Shown in pieces: positions 39,264-46,808 of a DNA stretch of 64,000 nt (positions within the stretch are counted from its first letter, which is position 1; every line of letters begins with the position of its first letter). Location of the stretch: assembly GCA_964236585.1 (NCBI GenBank), contig CAXSFE010000002.1, forward strand, positions 31,982 through 95,981, in the 5' to 3' direction. Below the pieces are notes generated by a model. It did no database searches, was not told the DNA's origin, and saw only the letters and a list, made by a program, of their open reading frames with translations. The DNA is from CAXSEF01 sp964236585 (GTDB lineage: Bacteria > Pseudomonadota > Alphaproteobacteria > Acetobacterales > Acetobacteraceae). A program made the position numbers and the translations under genes.

Positions 39264-40448
39264 CTACAGGCCACCAGCGAGCGGCCCGAGCGCGGCCTGG
39301 ACGCCGAACTCTCCCGGCAGCGCACCACGCGGGAACAGCCGCGTCACGTGCCCCATCTTGCGGCCCGGGCGTGCGTCCGACTTGCCGTAGAGGTGCCCGA
39401 TCAGGCTTGGCGCCGCCATCACCGCGGGCCACAGCGCGGTCTCGTCGGGGCCTACGAGGTTCTTCATCACGGCGTCGGAGTGGCGGGTGGCCTGAGGCAG
39501 CGGCAGGCCGGCGACGGCGCGCACATGCAGCTCGAACTGGCTGGCCGGGCAGGCGTCCAGCGTCCAGTGGCCGGAGTTGTGGGGACGCGGCGCGATCTCG
39601 TTGACGAGAACTTCCCCGTCGGCCGCGACGAACATCTCCACCGCGAGCAGGCCGACCAGGCCGAGCGCCTCGGCGATCCGTCGGGCCGTGTCCTGCGCGA
39701 GGCCGGCCGTGGCGTCGGTGACGCGGGCGGGGGCGAGGGTCAGGTCGAGGATGCCGTCGCGGTGGCGGTTCTCGACGGTGTCGAAGGCGGAGACCGCGCC
39801 GTCCGCGCCGCGCGCCACCACGACGCTGACCTCGCAGGCGAAGTCGACGAAGCCCTCGAGGACCAGGGGATGCGGCGAGAGGTCGTGCCAGGCGGCGTCG
39901 AGGTCGGCCGGGGCACGCAGCAGGGCCTGGCCCTTGCCGTCGTAGCCAAGGCGGGTGGTCTTGAGGATCGCGGGCAGGCCCAGTTCAGCGACTGCCCGGC
40001 CGAGGCCATCGCGGTCGTGGACGGCGCGCCAGGGGGCGGTCGCGATGCCGGTCTCGTTGAGGAAGGTCTTCTCGGCGATGCGGTCCTGGCTGAGGCGGAG
40101 CACGGCGGGCGAGGGGTGGACGGGGCGCAGCGAGGCGAGCAGGTCGAGGCCCTCGGCGCTGACGTTCTCGAACTCGAAGGTGACGACGTCCACGGCCTCG
40201 GCGAAGGCGCGCAGGATCGCGGGGTCCTCGAAGTCGCCAAGCGTGACCTCGTCGCAGACCTGGCCGGCGGGGCTGTCCGTCTCCGGGGTCAGCACGTGGC
40301 AGCGGTAGCCGAGCCGTGCCGCGGCGATGGCGGACATCCGGCCGAGCTGGCCGCCGCCGACGATGCCGATGGTGGCGAGCGGCGGCAGGGCGCCGTCCCG
40401 GGCGCCATCCTGGGCATCGGTCGGGCGGGCCGGGGCGGGCGCACTCAC
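39264..40448 (-). CDS. purK: 5-(carboxyamino)imidazole ribonucleotide synthase
   Basis: 394 residues, ATP-grasp enzyme carboxylating AIR with bicarbonate in purine synthesis. TIGIVGGGQLGRMSAIAAARLGY at the N-terminus, the ATP-grasp core (ILKTTRLGYDGKGQ, LVLEGFVDFACEVSVVV) and VNEIAPRPHNSGHWTLDAC are intact. GTG start overlaps the purE stop by four bases, so PurE and PurK are co-translated. Confidence 0.96.
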   Translation of the reverse strand: MSAPAPARPTDAQDGARDGALPPLATIGIVGGGQLGRMSAIAAARLGYRCHVLTPETDSPAGQVCDEVTLGDFEDPAILRAFAEAVDVVTFEFENVSAEGLDLLASLRPVHPSPAVLRLSQDRIAEKTFLNETGIATAPWRAVHDRDGLGRAVAELGLPAILKTTRLGYDGKGQALLRAPADLDAAWHDLSPHPLVLEGFVDFACEVSVVVARGADGAVSAFDTVENRHRDGILDLTLAPARVTDATAGLAQDTARRIAEALGLVGLLAVEMFVAADGEVLVNEIAPRPHNSGHWTLDACPASQFELHVRAVAGLPLPQATRHSDAVMKNLVGPDETALWPAVMAAPSLIGHLYGKSDARPGRKMGHVTRLFPRGALPGEFGVQAALGPLAGGL

Positions 40449-40969
40449 GACGGGGCGCCGGCGACGGCCTCCGTCTGCGCGTCGCGGTAGGCGTCCAGGC
40501 GCCGCGCGAGCGCCGGGTCGGACAGCGCCAGGATCGAGGCGGCGAGCAGGGCGGCGTTGACCGCGCCCGGCCGGCCGATCGCCAGCGTGCCGACCGGGAT
40601 GCCGGCGGGCATCTGCACGATGGACAGCAGGCTGTCCACGCCGTTCAGCGCTGCGGATTCCACGGGCACGCCGAGCACCGGCAGCGGGGTCCAGGCGGCG
40701 CACATGCCGGGCAGGTGGGCGGCCCCGCCGGCGCCGGCGACGATGACCCGCAGCCCGCGGTCCCGTGCGCCGCGTGCATACTCGGCGAGGCGGTCGGGGG
40801 TGCGGTGCGCCGAGACGATGCGTGCCTCGTGCGCGATGCCCAGGGAGTCCAGCGTGTCGGCGGCGTGCTTCAGGGTGGCCCAGTCGGACTGGCTGCCCAT
40901 GACAAGACCGACCAGGCATTCTGTCATGCCGGGCGGTGGCTGCCCGGCGGCGGGGTGGGTCTCGCTCAC
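40445..40969 (-). CDS. purE: N5-carboxyaminoimidazole ribonucleotide mutase
   Basis: 174 residues. Class I PurE: GLVMGSQSDWATLKHAADTL, the catalytic region SAHRTPDRL and GAGGAAHLPGMCAAWTPLPVLGVP. Moves the carboxyl group made by PurK. GTG start lies within the stop of the upstream YdcH gene, so the three genes ydcH-purE-purK form a chain of 4-bp overlaps. The first 14 residues (to MTECLVG) may be an extension. Confidence 0.95.
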   Translation of the reverse strand: MSETHPAAGQPPPGMTECLVGLVMGSQSDWATLKHAADTLDSLGIAHEARIVSAHRTPDRLAEYARGARDRGLRVIVAGAGGAAHLPGMCAAWTPLPVLGVPVESAALNGVDSLLSIVQMPAGIPVGTLAIGRPGAVNAALLAASILALSDPALARRLDAYRDAQTEAVAGAPS

Positions 40970-41166
40970 GCGATGCTGTCCGGGATGAGGCGGCTCTCCA
41001 GCCGGCCGATCTCGTCCTTGAGCAGCAGCTTGCGCTTCTTGAGCCGTTGCAGGTGGAGCTGGTCCATGGGCTGGTCCACGAGCCGCGCGATCACGGTGTC
41101 GAGGTCGCGGTGTTCGCTGCGCAGCTCGTGGAGGTTGCGGAGCAGCGAGTCACGATCGGTCAGCAT
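40966..41166 (-). CDS. YdcH (DUF465) family small protein
   Basis: 66 residues, two helices in a coiled-coil hairpin: LTDRDSLLRNLHELRSEHRDLD and LHLQRLKKRKLLLKDEIGRLES, which matches the DUF465/YdcH pattern. Its stop overlaps the purE start. A second, divergent member of the same family starts 207 bp away. Function of the family is not established. Confidence 0.85.
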   Translation of the reverse strand: MLTDRDSLLRNLHELRSEHRDLDTVIARLVDQPMDQLHLQRLKKRKLLLKDEIGRLESRLIPDSIA

Positions 41167-41372
41167 GGCATCTCCGTCACGGGCCACGCCCGCCTATCAC
41201 GGAATGCGGCGCGGACCTACAGGCGGCACGGTGCGGTCACAGGGCGGGCATGACGGCCGATTCGGCTGGCGATGCGCGCGGACGCGGTATTACCGTGCCG
41301 TGGCAGGCCGGAGACATCGCCATGACGGACACGGCGTCGTTCCGGCCATGCGTCACCAGCGAAGGAGGCACC

Positions 41373-41543
41373 ATGACCCTGAGCGCCAGACTCGAGAGCC
41401 TGAAGGATCGCCACGCCATCCTGGAGACCCGGATCTCGGACGAGGACCACCGACCCCGGCCCGACACTGCCGCCCTGGCGCAACTCAAGGTGAAAAAGCT
41501 GCGGCTCAAGGAAGAGATGGAGCGGCTCCAGGATCAACCCTGA
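41373..41543 (+). CDS. YdcH (DUF465) family small protein, second copy
   Basis: 56 residues: SARLESLKDRHAILETRISDED and LAQLKVKKLRLKEEMERLQ form the same two-helix hairpin as the neighbour. ATG at 41373 follows CGAAGGAGGCACC, an excellent ribosome site; an earlier in-frame ATG adds a poorly composed extension. Divergent from the ydcH-purE-purK unit. Confidence 0.8.
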   Translation: MTLSARLESLKDRHAILETRISDEDHRPRPDTAALAQLKVKKLRLKEEMERLQDQP

Positions 41544-41651
41544 GCCGCAGGCCGGGCGAGGATGCTCGAGCGACAACGCCGCGGGGCAAGGCTGGTATGG
41601 CCTTGCCCCGCACCATTCCAGCCGCGAGGCGGTAGGGCGGAGGTGGCCGCG

Positions 41652-42230
41652 CTAGGCGGCCTCCTCGGCCTCCGGGACCGGCGGCGGCGGCACGGCCAAG
41701 CCATCACGGGTCAGACGGTCGTTCGCGGTCTGCACCATGCCGTTCAGGTCGGTCTGGCTGCACAGGCCCAGGATCACCGGGTCGCGCGGCTTGATGTTCG
41801 CGCTGTTCCAGTGCTGCCGGTCGCGCACCTTCTGGATGGTGTCCTTGGTGGTGCCGAGCAGCTTGACAACCTGGATCTCGGTGAGCTGCGGGTAGTTGCG
41901 CAGCACGAAGGCGATCGCGTCCGGGCGGTCGTTGCGCTTGGCGACCGGGGTGTAGCGGGCGCCGCGCGAGCGCTTCGGCGCGAGATTGGCAGCCGGCACC
42001 AGCTTCAGGCGCAGGGTGTCGTCCTTCTCGCAGCGCGCGATCTCGTCCTGGGCGAGCTGCATGTTGGCGACGGGGTCGTAGCCCACGATGCCCTGCGCCA
42101 CCTCGCCGTCGGCGATCGCCTGGACCTCGAGCGGGTGCATGCCGCAGAAATCGGCGATCTGGGTGAAGGTCAGCGCGGTCTTCTCGATCAGCCACACGGC
42201 GGTGGCCTTCGGCATCAGGGGCAGCGTCAT
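41652..42230 (-). CDS. TrcR-type cell cycle regulator (DUF1013 family)
   Basis: 192 residues. LPLMPKATAVWLIEKTALTFTQIADFCGMHPLEVQAIADGE opens the family, with a helix-turn-helix-like segment (TFTQIADFCGMHPLEVQAI), and a second one lies near NYPQLTEIQVVKLLGTTKDTIQKVRDR. DUF1013 proteins are alphaproteobacterial and annotated as cell cycle transcriptional regulator TrcR. A short Pro/Glu tail ends the protein. Stands alone; the 213 bp to the heat-shock gene hold no further gene. Confidence 0.88.
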   Translation of the reverse strand: MTLPLMPKATAVWLIEKTALTFTQIADFCGMHPLEVQAIADGEVAQGIVGYDPVANMQLAQDEIARCEKDDTLRLKLVPAANLAPKRSRGARYTPVAKRNDRPDAIAFVLRNYPQLTEIQVVKLLGTTKDTIQKVRDRQHWNSANIKPRDPVILGLCSQTDLNGMVQTANDRLTRDGLAVPPPPVPEAEEAA

Positions 42231-42443
42231 TGGAATCTTCTCTCAAGCGCCGGCGTCTGTCCGGCGCAGGGCGTCACTGTCAAGGGCCGGATATGGGGCA
42301 GTGCCGCATGGCGGGTCAAGGCGGATCGTCCACCCGGCGCGACGTGGCAACGACAGTGGCCTCGATCCGGATGCACGGGGTGAGCGAGCCGTATGGATAC
42401 GGGGACCGGGCGTGATGCCCGGTCTCCGCCAGTCCGTCGCGGT

Positions 42444-42911
42444 TCAGGCGGCCTGGGTCTGCGCCTCGGCGTCGTTGGCGATCGCGGGTGCCGCGGTCGC
42501 GCCGATCGCGATCCGGCGGGGGCGCAGGGCCTCCGGCACGACGCGCTTAAGGGCAACGTGCAGCAGGCCGTGCTGCAGGTCGGCGCCCTCGACGACGAGG
42601 TGGTCGGCGAGCACGAAGCGGCGCTCGAACGCACGGCCGGCGATGCCACGGTGCAGCATCTCAGACTTCGGCGCGTCGGTGGCGACGCGGCCGCTGATGA
42701 CCAGCGTGTTGTCGCGCACGACGAGCTCGAGGTCGGCCTCGGAGAAGCCCGCGACCGCCATCGTCAGACGGTAGGAGTCCTCGCCGGTCTTCTCGATGTT
42801 GTAGGGAGGGTAGGACGGCGCCGGGGCCGCCTCGGCGGCGGTGTCGACCAGACGAGCCAGGCGGTCGAAGCCGATGGCGGTGCGGAACAGCGGTGCGAGA
42901 TCGTATGTCAT
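42444..42911 (-). CDS. Small heat-shock protein (Hsp20/IbpA family)
   Basis: 155 residues. N-terminal DLAPLFRTAIGFDRLARLVDT, an alpha-crystallin domain with YPPYNIEKTGEDSYRLTMAVAGFSEADLEL and GIAGRAFERRFVLADHL, and an IXI-type end region (RRIAIG). ATP-independent holdase for unfolding proteins. The start ATG is preceded by a hairpin that hides the AAGG ribosome site (see 42919-42937), so translation is probably heat-controlled. Confidence 0.95.
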   Translation of the reverse strand: MTYDLAPLFRTAIGFDRLARLVDTAAEAAPAPSYPPYNIEKTGEDSYRLTMAVAGFSEADLELVVRDNTLVISGRVATDAPKSEMLHRGIAGRAFERRFVLADHLVVEGADLQHGLLHVALKRVVPEALRPRRIAIGATAAPAIANDAEAQTQAA

Positions 42912-42918
42912 GATGCTG

Positions 42919-42937
42919 CCTTCTGCTTGAGCAAGGG
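42919..42937 (-). promoter_or_regulatory. Candidate ROSE-like RNA thermometer hairpin before hsp20
   Basis: In the message the sequence reads CCCUUGCUCAAGCAGAAGG; CCUU pairs with the AAGG ribosome site and GCU with AGC, with an AG bulge. The UUGCU opposite the ribosome site resembles the conserved motif of ROSE elements, which control alphaproteobacterial small heat-shock genes. Further hairpins occur upstream, such as the tetraloop stem CCACTTCGGAGTGG near 43005-43018. Structural inference only. Confidence 0.45.
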
Positions 42938-43032
42938 AGTGGTGCGGACCTCCCGAAAGGGACGGCCCAGTCGTTTTCCGAAGCCCCGTTCGGGCGCCTC
43001 GGACCACTCCGAAGTGGGCAGACGGAGGACCA

Positions 43033-43077
43033 CGATCAAGGGCTCGGCGGTTCCCGGGAACCGTCGAGCCCTGATCG
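43033..43077. promoter_or_regulatory. 45-bp near-perfect palindrome between rpmE and hsp20
   Basis: Centred on CCCGGG at 43053-43058. Seventeen of seventeen inner positions pair on each side except one G/T, then five more after a single-base bulge. No loop is left, so it is a DNA palindrome rather than an ordinary terminator. It could be an operator, a cruciform, or part of a terminator for rpmE. Confidence 0.7.
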
Positions 43078-43121
43078 ATTTCTCGTGACACTGCTGACCT
43101 GCGACGGGCGTGCCGCAGGAA

Positions 43122-43143
43122 GCCCGGCCGTGCGGCCGGGCTG
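43122..43143 (-). terminator. Hairpin just after rpmE stop
   Basis: AGCCCGGCCGTGCGGCCGGGCT, a 9-bp GC stem with a GTGC loop, 7 bp past the rpmE stop codon. There is no run of T after it, so it is a terminator of the imperfect kind or an mRNA-end stabiliser. Confidence 0.55.
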
Positions 43144-43149
43144 GATGGG

Positions 43150-43374
43150 CTACTTGCGGGAGCCGATGCCGGCGAAGCGCTTGTTGAACTTGGCGACCTG
43201 GCCACCGGTGTCCATCATGCGCTGGATGCCGGTCCAGGCCGGGTGGGACTTCGGGTCGATGTCAAGGCGGATGGTGTCGCCGGCCTTGCCGTAGCAGGAG
43301 CGCGTGGTGAACTGCGTCCCGTCCGTCATGACGACGGTGATCTCGTGATACTCGGGGTGGATCCCGGACTTCAT
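43150..43374 (-). CDS. rpmE: 50S ribosomal protein L31
   Basis: 74 residues. MKSGIHPEYHEITVVMTDGT opens the family, followed by SCYGKAGDTIRLDIDPKSHPAWTG. Only one cysteine is present, so it is the zinc-free or C-minus type common in Alphaproteobacteria. ATG at 43374 by family fit; upstream in-frame sequence belongs to the intergenic element. Codes alone, followed by hairpins. Confidence 0.96.
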   Translation of the reverse strand: MKSGIHPEYHEITVVMTDGTQFTTRSCYGKAGDTIRLDIDPKSHPAWTGIQRMMDTGGQVAKFNKRFAGIGSRK

Positions 43375-43473
43375 GGCGGCTTCCCGTGATGGTGCCGCCG
43401 ATCCCGACCGGCAGCGCAGGCGCGAGGTATAGACGCGGCACGGGGGGGGCCGCAATGCCGTGGCGGTGGCCAA

Positions 43474-43602
43474 GGAAGCAAGGCCGGGCTCTGCCCGGAC
43501 CCGCAAAGGGTCCGAGGACCCTTTGATCCCTTGACTTAAGTACAGGATTCTCAAGGCTTGCCTTGAGCGGGGTCCAGGGGCAGAGCCTCTGGCCTTCCTT
43601 CC
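43474..43602. repeat. GC-rich multi-hairpin intergenic element, copy 9
   Basis: Between the rpmE start and the stop of the Spy-like gene, touching that stop. Modules: CCGGGCTCTGCCCGG, a 22-bp stem-loop starting CAAAGGGTCC and ending GGACCCTTTG, centre GACTTAAGTA, CTCAAGGCTTGCCTTGAG, CCAGGGGCAGAGCCTCTGG. Confidence 0.92.
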
Positions 43603-44262
43603 TTAGTCCTGCGGCACCCGCGGCGGCCCGTGGCGCCCTTCCTGGCGCTGTGCCTGACGGAACACCTGGTCGGCCAGCAGGCGCTGGTCCGCCGGCATCG
43701 CCTCGTAGAGCGCGCGGAAGCTGGCGGACAGGTGCTGCAGCATGTCGGCGCGCGCCTGCGCGGCCTGTGCCCGCTCCGCGAGCCCGTCCGCCGCCCCTGG
43801 CGGTGTTTGCGCCTGCCGGGCGCGGAACCGGCCCTCGGAGTCCAGGGCGTTGCGCAGCATGGTGTCGGCGAACTGGTCCCACAGCGTCTGCTGGGCGGGC
43901 GAGATCCTGAGCTTGCGGTGCAGGGCGTCGATGCGCTGCGCCACCGCCTCGCGCACTTGGCTGCGCTCGGCGGGGCGTGGCGGGGCACCCGCAGGCCCGC
44001 CCGGACCACTGCCCGGAGCGGGGATCGTCGGGACAGGGTGCGCGGCCGGCGCGGCACCTGCGGGCGCGTCCGCGGCCGGCGGCTCGACGGTGCCGCGCGC
44101 CGCCGCGGGGTCGGCCCCGAGCCGGACGGCACCCGCCCACCCCGCCGCGCCCATGCAGAGCACGGCCGCCGCAAGCCCGGCCCGTGCCCGCGCGGACAGC
44201 GGCAGGCGCCAACCCCGTGCGTCCGGCGGCACGTCGCGTCGCGGACCGAGTGCCCGCGCCAT
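43603..44262 (-). CDS. Spy/CpxP-like periplasmic protein (LTXXQ motif type)
   Basis: 219 residues. One membrane helix or signal (AGLAAAVLCMGAAGWAGAVRL), a Pro/Ala linker and a helical domain: RIDALHRKLRISPAQQTLWDQFADTML carries an LTXXQ-like ISPAQQ motif, and FRALYEAMPADQRLLADQVFRQ a second one. This is the pattern of Spy/CpxP chaperones for unfolded periplasmic proteins. Its ATG follows directly on the stop of the flavin oxidoreductase gene, with no base between, so they are co-translated. Confidence 0.75.
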   Translation of the reverse strand: MARALGPRRDVPPDARGWRLPLSARARAGLAAAVLCMGAAGWAGAVRLGADPAAARGTVEPPAADAPAGAAPAAHPVPTIPAPGSGPGGPAGAPPRPAERSQVREAVAQRIDALHRKLRISPAQQTLWDQFADTMLRNALDSEGRFRARQAQTPPGAADGLAERAQAAQARADMLQHLSASFRALYEAMPADQRLLADQVFRQAQRQEGRHGPPRVPQD

Positions 44263-45345
44263 TCAGGCCGGGACCGACCGCTGGTACTGTGGCGGCACGG
44301 CGGCCGCGGTGCCGAGGGCGCGGGCGGCGTGGTTGGTCCAGTTCGGGTCGGCCAGCACGGCGCGGGCCACGAACACCAGGTCGGCGCGGCCGTTGGCGAC
44401 GATCTCGGCCGCCAGCTCCGGGTCGCGGATCAGGCCGACCGCGCCGGTGGGGACGCCGGCCGCGCGCACCGCCTCTGAGAACGGCACCTGGTAGCCGGGG
44501 TACAGCGAGGGGATCTGCTGCGTGGGTGACAGGCCGCCGGCGGAGCAGTCGAGCAGGTCGACGTCGCCGCGCGCCTTGAGCCTGCGCGCCAGCTCGACGG
44601 TCTCGGCGATCTCCAGGCCGCCGGGGACCCAGTCGACGCAGGACAGGCGCACGAACAGCGGCAGGTCGTCCGGCCACTCGGCGCGCACCGCGTCGATGGT
44701 CTCCATCAGCATCCGCGCGCGGCCGGCGAGGTCGCCGCCGTAGCGGTCGTTGCGGGTGTTCGACGCGGGCGAGAGGAAGCTGTGCAGCAGGTAGCCGTGG
44801 GCGGCGTGCAGCTCGACGATGCGGAACCCGGCCTCGCGGGCGCGTCGCGCGGTGGCGGCAAATTGCGCCACGACGTCGGCGATCTCGGCCTCGGTCAGGA
44901 CGTGGGGCGTCACGGCATCGTCGCTGATCGCGAGCGCGCTGGGCGCCGACGGCAGCCAGCCGCCGTCCTCGGGGCGGATCGGACGGCCGCCCTCCCAGGG
45001 GCGCTGGCTGCTGGCCTTGCGCCCGGCGTGGGCGATCTGCATGCCGGGCACCGCGCCGGAGTGCGCGATGATCGCGGCGAGGCGGGCGGCGAACGCCTGC
45101 TGCTCGTCGGTCCAAAGGCCGAGGCAGCCGTGGGTGATGCGCGCGTCGGCGGAGACGTGGGTCGCCTCGGTGAACACGATGCCGGCGCCGCCCGCAGCCT
45201 TCGCGCCGAGATTCTGGATGTGCCAGTCCCAGCCGAGGCCGTCGGTGGCGCTGTACTGGCACATCGGCGCCACGGCGACGCGGTTGCGCGCGGTCACCGA
45301 GCGGAAGCCGATCGGCTGGAACAGCAGCGGCGTGGGGCGGGCCAT
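44263..45345 (-). CDS. NADH:flavin oxidoreductase of the old yellow enzyme family
   Basis: 360 residues. TIM barrel with FMN: SVTARNRVAVAPMCQYSATDG at the N-terminus (Cys near the flavin as in YqjM/XenA class II enzymes), MQIAHAGRKAS, and ELHAAHGYLLHSFLSPASNTRNDRYGG with the His pair that binds substrate, then GLIRDPELAAEIVANGRADLV. It reduces activated C=C bonds of enones; the physiological substrate is unknown. Upstream lies a region with a hairpin element; downstream it abuts the Spy-like gene. Confidence 0.93.
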   Translation of the reverse strand: MARPTPLLFQPIGFRSVTARNRVAVAPMCQYSATDGLGWDWHIQNLGAKAAGGAGIVFTEATHVSADARITHGCLGLWTDEQQAFAARLAAIIAHSGAVPGMQIAHAGRKASSQRPWEGGRPIRPEDGGWLPSAPSALAISDDAVTPHVLTEAEIADVVAQFAATARRAREAGFRIVELHAAHGYLLHSFLSPASNTRNDRYGGDLAGRARMLMETIDAVRAEWPDDLPLFVRLSCVDWVPGGLEIAETVELARRLKARGDVDLLDCSAGGLSPTQQIPSLYPGYQVPFSEAVRAAGVPTGAVGLIRDPELAAEIVANGRADLVFVARAVLADPNWTNHAARALGTAAAVPPQYQRSVPA

Positions 45346-45524
45346 GGCTCGGCGTCTCCTCCTGGGCTTGGCGGACAGGCGCCTCGGGACGCGCCTGGCC
45401 GCCGGCGCGGCATCCGGATCGGCCCTGCGCGCAGGGTTGAACGCCTTTCGCGGCGCAAGCTCAAGTGCGGGAAGGGCGGAGGCAAGGAGCCCTGTCCCGG
45501 TGATCCAAGGTGGGGACCCCGCCA

Positions 45525-45632
45525 AGGACTCGCTCCTGGAAGCCTGCTGTTCGGGGTGGGGCGCCTTCCGGGGGCCGGTCCAGGGGCGCTGCCCCTGGCG
45601 GGTCCAGGGCAGAGCCCTGGCCTTTCCCTGTC
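45525..45632. repeat. GC-rich multi-hairpin intergenic element, copy 10 (left half decayed)
   Basis: In the divergent region between the flavin oxidoreductase gene and pdxY. The right modules CCAGGGGCGCTGCCCCTGG and CCAGGGCAGAGCCCTGG are intact; the left half only keeps fragments such as CCGCCAAGGACTCG and no CTTAAG centre. Confidence 0.75.
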
Positions 45633-45675
45633 TGCCGGTCGCGCGCCGGCCCGCGGCCGTGCCAGGATCGCGGGC

Positions 45676-46554
45676 ATGAACATCCTGTCCGTCCAGTCCT
45701 GGGTCGCCTACGGCCACGTCGGCAACAGCAGCGCGATGTTCCCGCTGCAGAGGCTCGGCGCGGAGGTGTGGGCGGTCAACACGGTGCAGTTCTCCAACCA
45801 CACCGGCTACGGCCATTGGACCGGGCAGGTGTTCGCGCCGGAGGCGGTCACCGCGCTGGTCGACGGCATCGAGGCGCGCGGCGTGCTGGGCGGGTGCGAC
45901 GCCGTGCTGTCGGGCTACATGGGCGACGCGGGCACCGGAGAGGCGGTGCTGGACGCGGTGCGCAGGGTGCGCGCGGCCAACCCGGCGGCGCTGTACTGCT
46001 GCGACCCGGTGATCGGCGACACGGACACTGGGGTGTACGTGCGGCCGGGCATCGCCGGGCTGCTGCGCGAGCGCGCGGTGCCGGCCGCCGACATCCTCAC
46101 GCCGAACCGCTTCGAGCTGGAGCTGCTGTCCGGGATGGCGTGCGGCAGCGTCGCGGAGGCGGGCGGCGCGGCCCGGGCACTGCGCGGGCGCATGGCGGGC
46201 GGGTCCGGCGATGGCGGCCGGGGCACGCCGGCGGTGCTGGTCACCAGCCTCGACGGGGCGGACACCCCGGCCGACGCGCTGGACCTGCTCGCGTCCGGGG
46301 CGGACGGGTGCTGGCGGCTCCGCACGGAGCGCCTGCCGCTGGCCGTCAACGGCGCCGGGGACGCGATCGCGGCCCTGTTCCTGTTCCACATGCTCCGGGA
46401 AGGCTCCGCGCGGCGGGCGCTGGAGATGGCGGCGAGCTCGGTGGCGGGGATGCTGCGCGAGACGCTGCGCTCGGGCGGGCGCGAGATCGCGCTGGTGGCC
46501 GCCCAGGAGGAGTTCGTGCGGCCGTCGAGGATGCTCGTGGCGGGGGCGTGCTGA
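45676..46554 (+). CDS. pdxY: Pyridoxal kinase
   Basis: 292 residues, ribokinase fold. Phosphorylates pyridoxal in B6 salvage. NILSVQSWVAYGHVGNSSAMFPLQRLG opens the family; LSGYMGDAGTGEAVLDAV, CDPVIGDTDTGVYV, ADILTPNRFELELLSG and the catalytic NGAGDAIAALFL follow in order. Short loop insert GGSGDGGRG around residue 178. ATG at 45676 has a weak ribosome site. Followed by a hairpin element. Confidence 0.95.
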   Translation: MNILSVQSWVAYGHVGNSSAMFPLQRLGAEVWAVNTVQFSNHTGYGHWTGQVFAPEAVTALVDGIEARGVLGGCDAVLSGYMGDAGTGEAVLDAVRRVRAANPAALYCCDPVIGDTDTGVYVRPGIAGLLRERAVPAADILTPNRFELELLSGMACGSVAEAGGAARALRGRMAGGSGDGGRGTPAVLVTSLDGADTPADALDLLASGADGCWRLRTERLPLAVNGAGDAIAALFLFHMLREGSARRALEMAASSVAGMLRETLRSGGREIALVAAQEEFVRPSRMLVAGAC

Positions 46555-46564
46555 CGGGCAGGTG

Positions 46565-46691
46565 AAGCAAGGCTGGGCTCTGCCCAGACCCGCCAGGGGC
46601 GAGCCGCCCCTGGACCGGCCTTCTTAAGGGGTGCGTTCCAAGGGCGCAGCCTTTGGCGGGGTCCAGGGGCAGGGCCCCTGGCCTTGCCTTC
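46565..46691. repeat. GC-rich multi-hairpin intergenic element, copy 11
   Basis: Begins 10 bp after the pdxY stop. Modules: CTGGGCTCTGCCCAG, CCAGGGGCGAGCCGCCCCTGG, centre TTCTTAAGG, CCAAGGGCGCAGCCTTTGG (imperfect), CCAGGGGCAGGGCCCCTGG. Confidence 0.9.
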
Positions 46692-46808
46692 CTGGCCGGC
46701 CGCCTCGGAACCAGGGCGGGAGGCCTGCTTTACGCCTTCGTCCCGTCTTGATCGTGCCGTATGGCTGACGCGGCGCGGCGGCAGGTCGCCGGGCGAGGGG
46801 TTGGCCGA

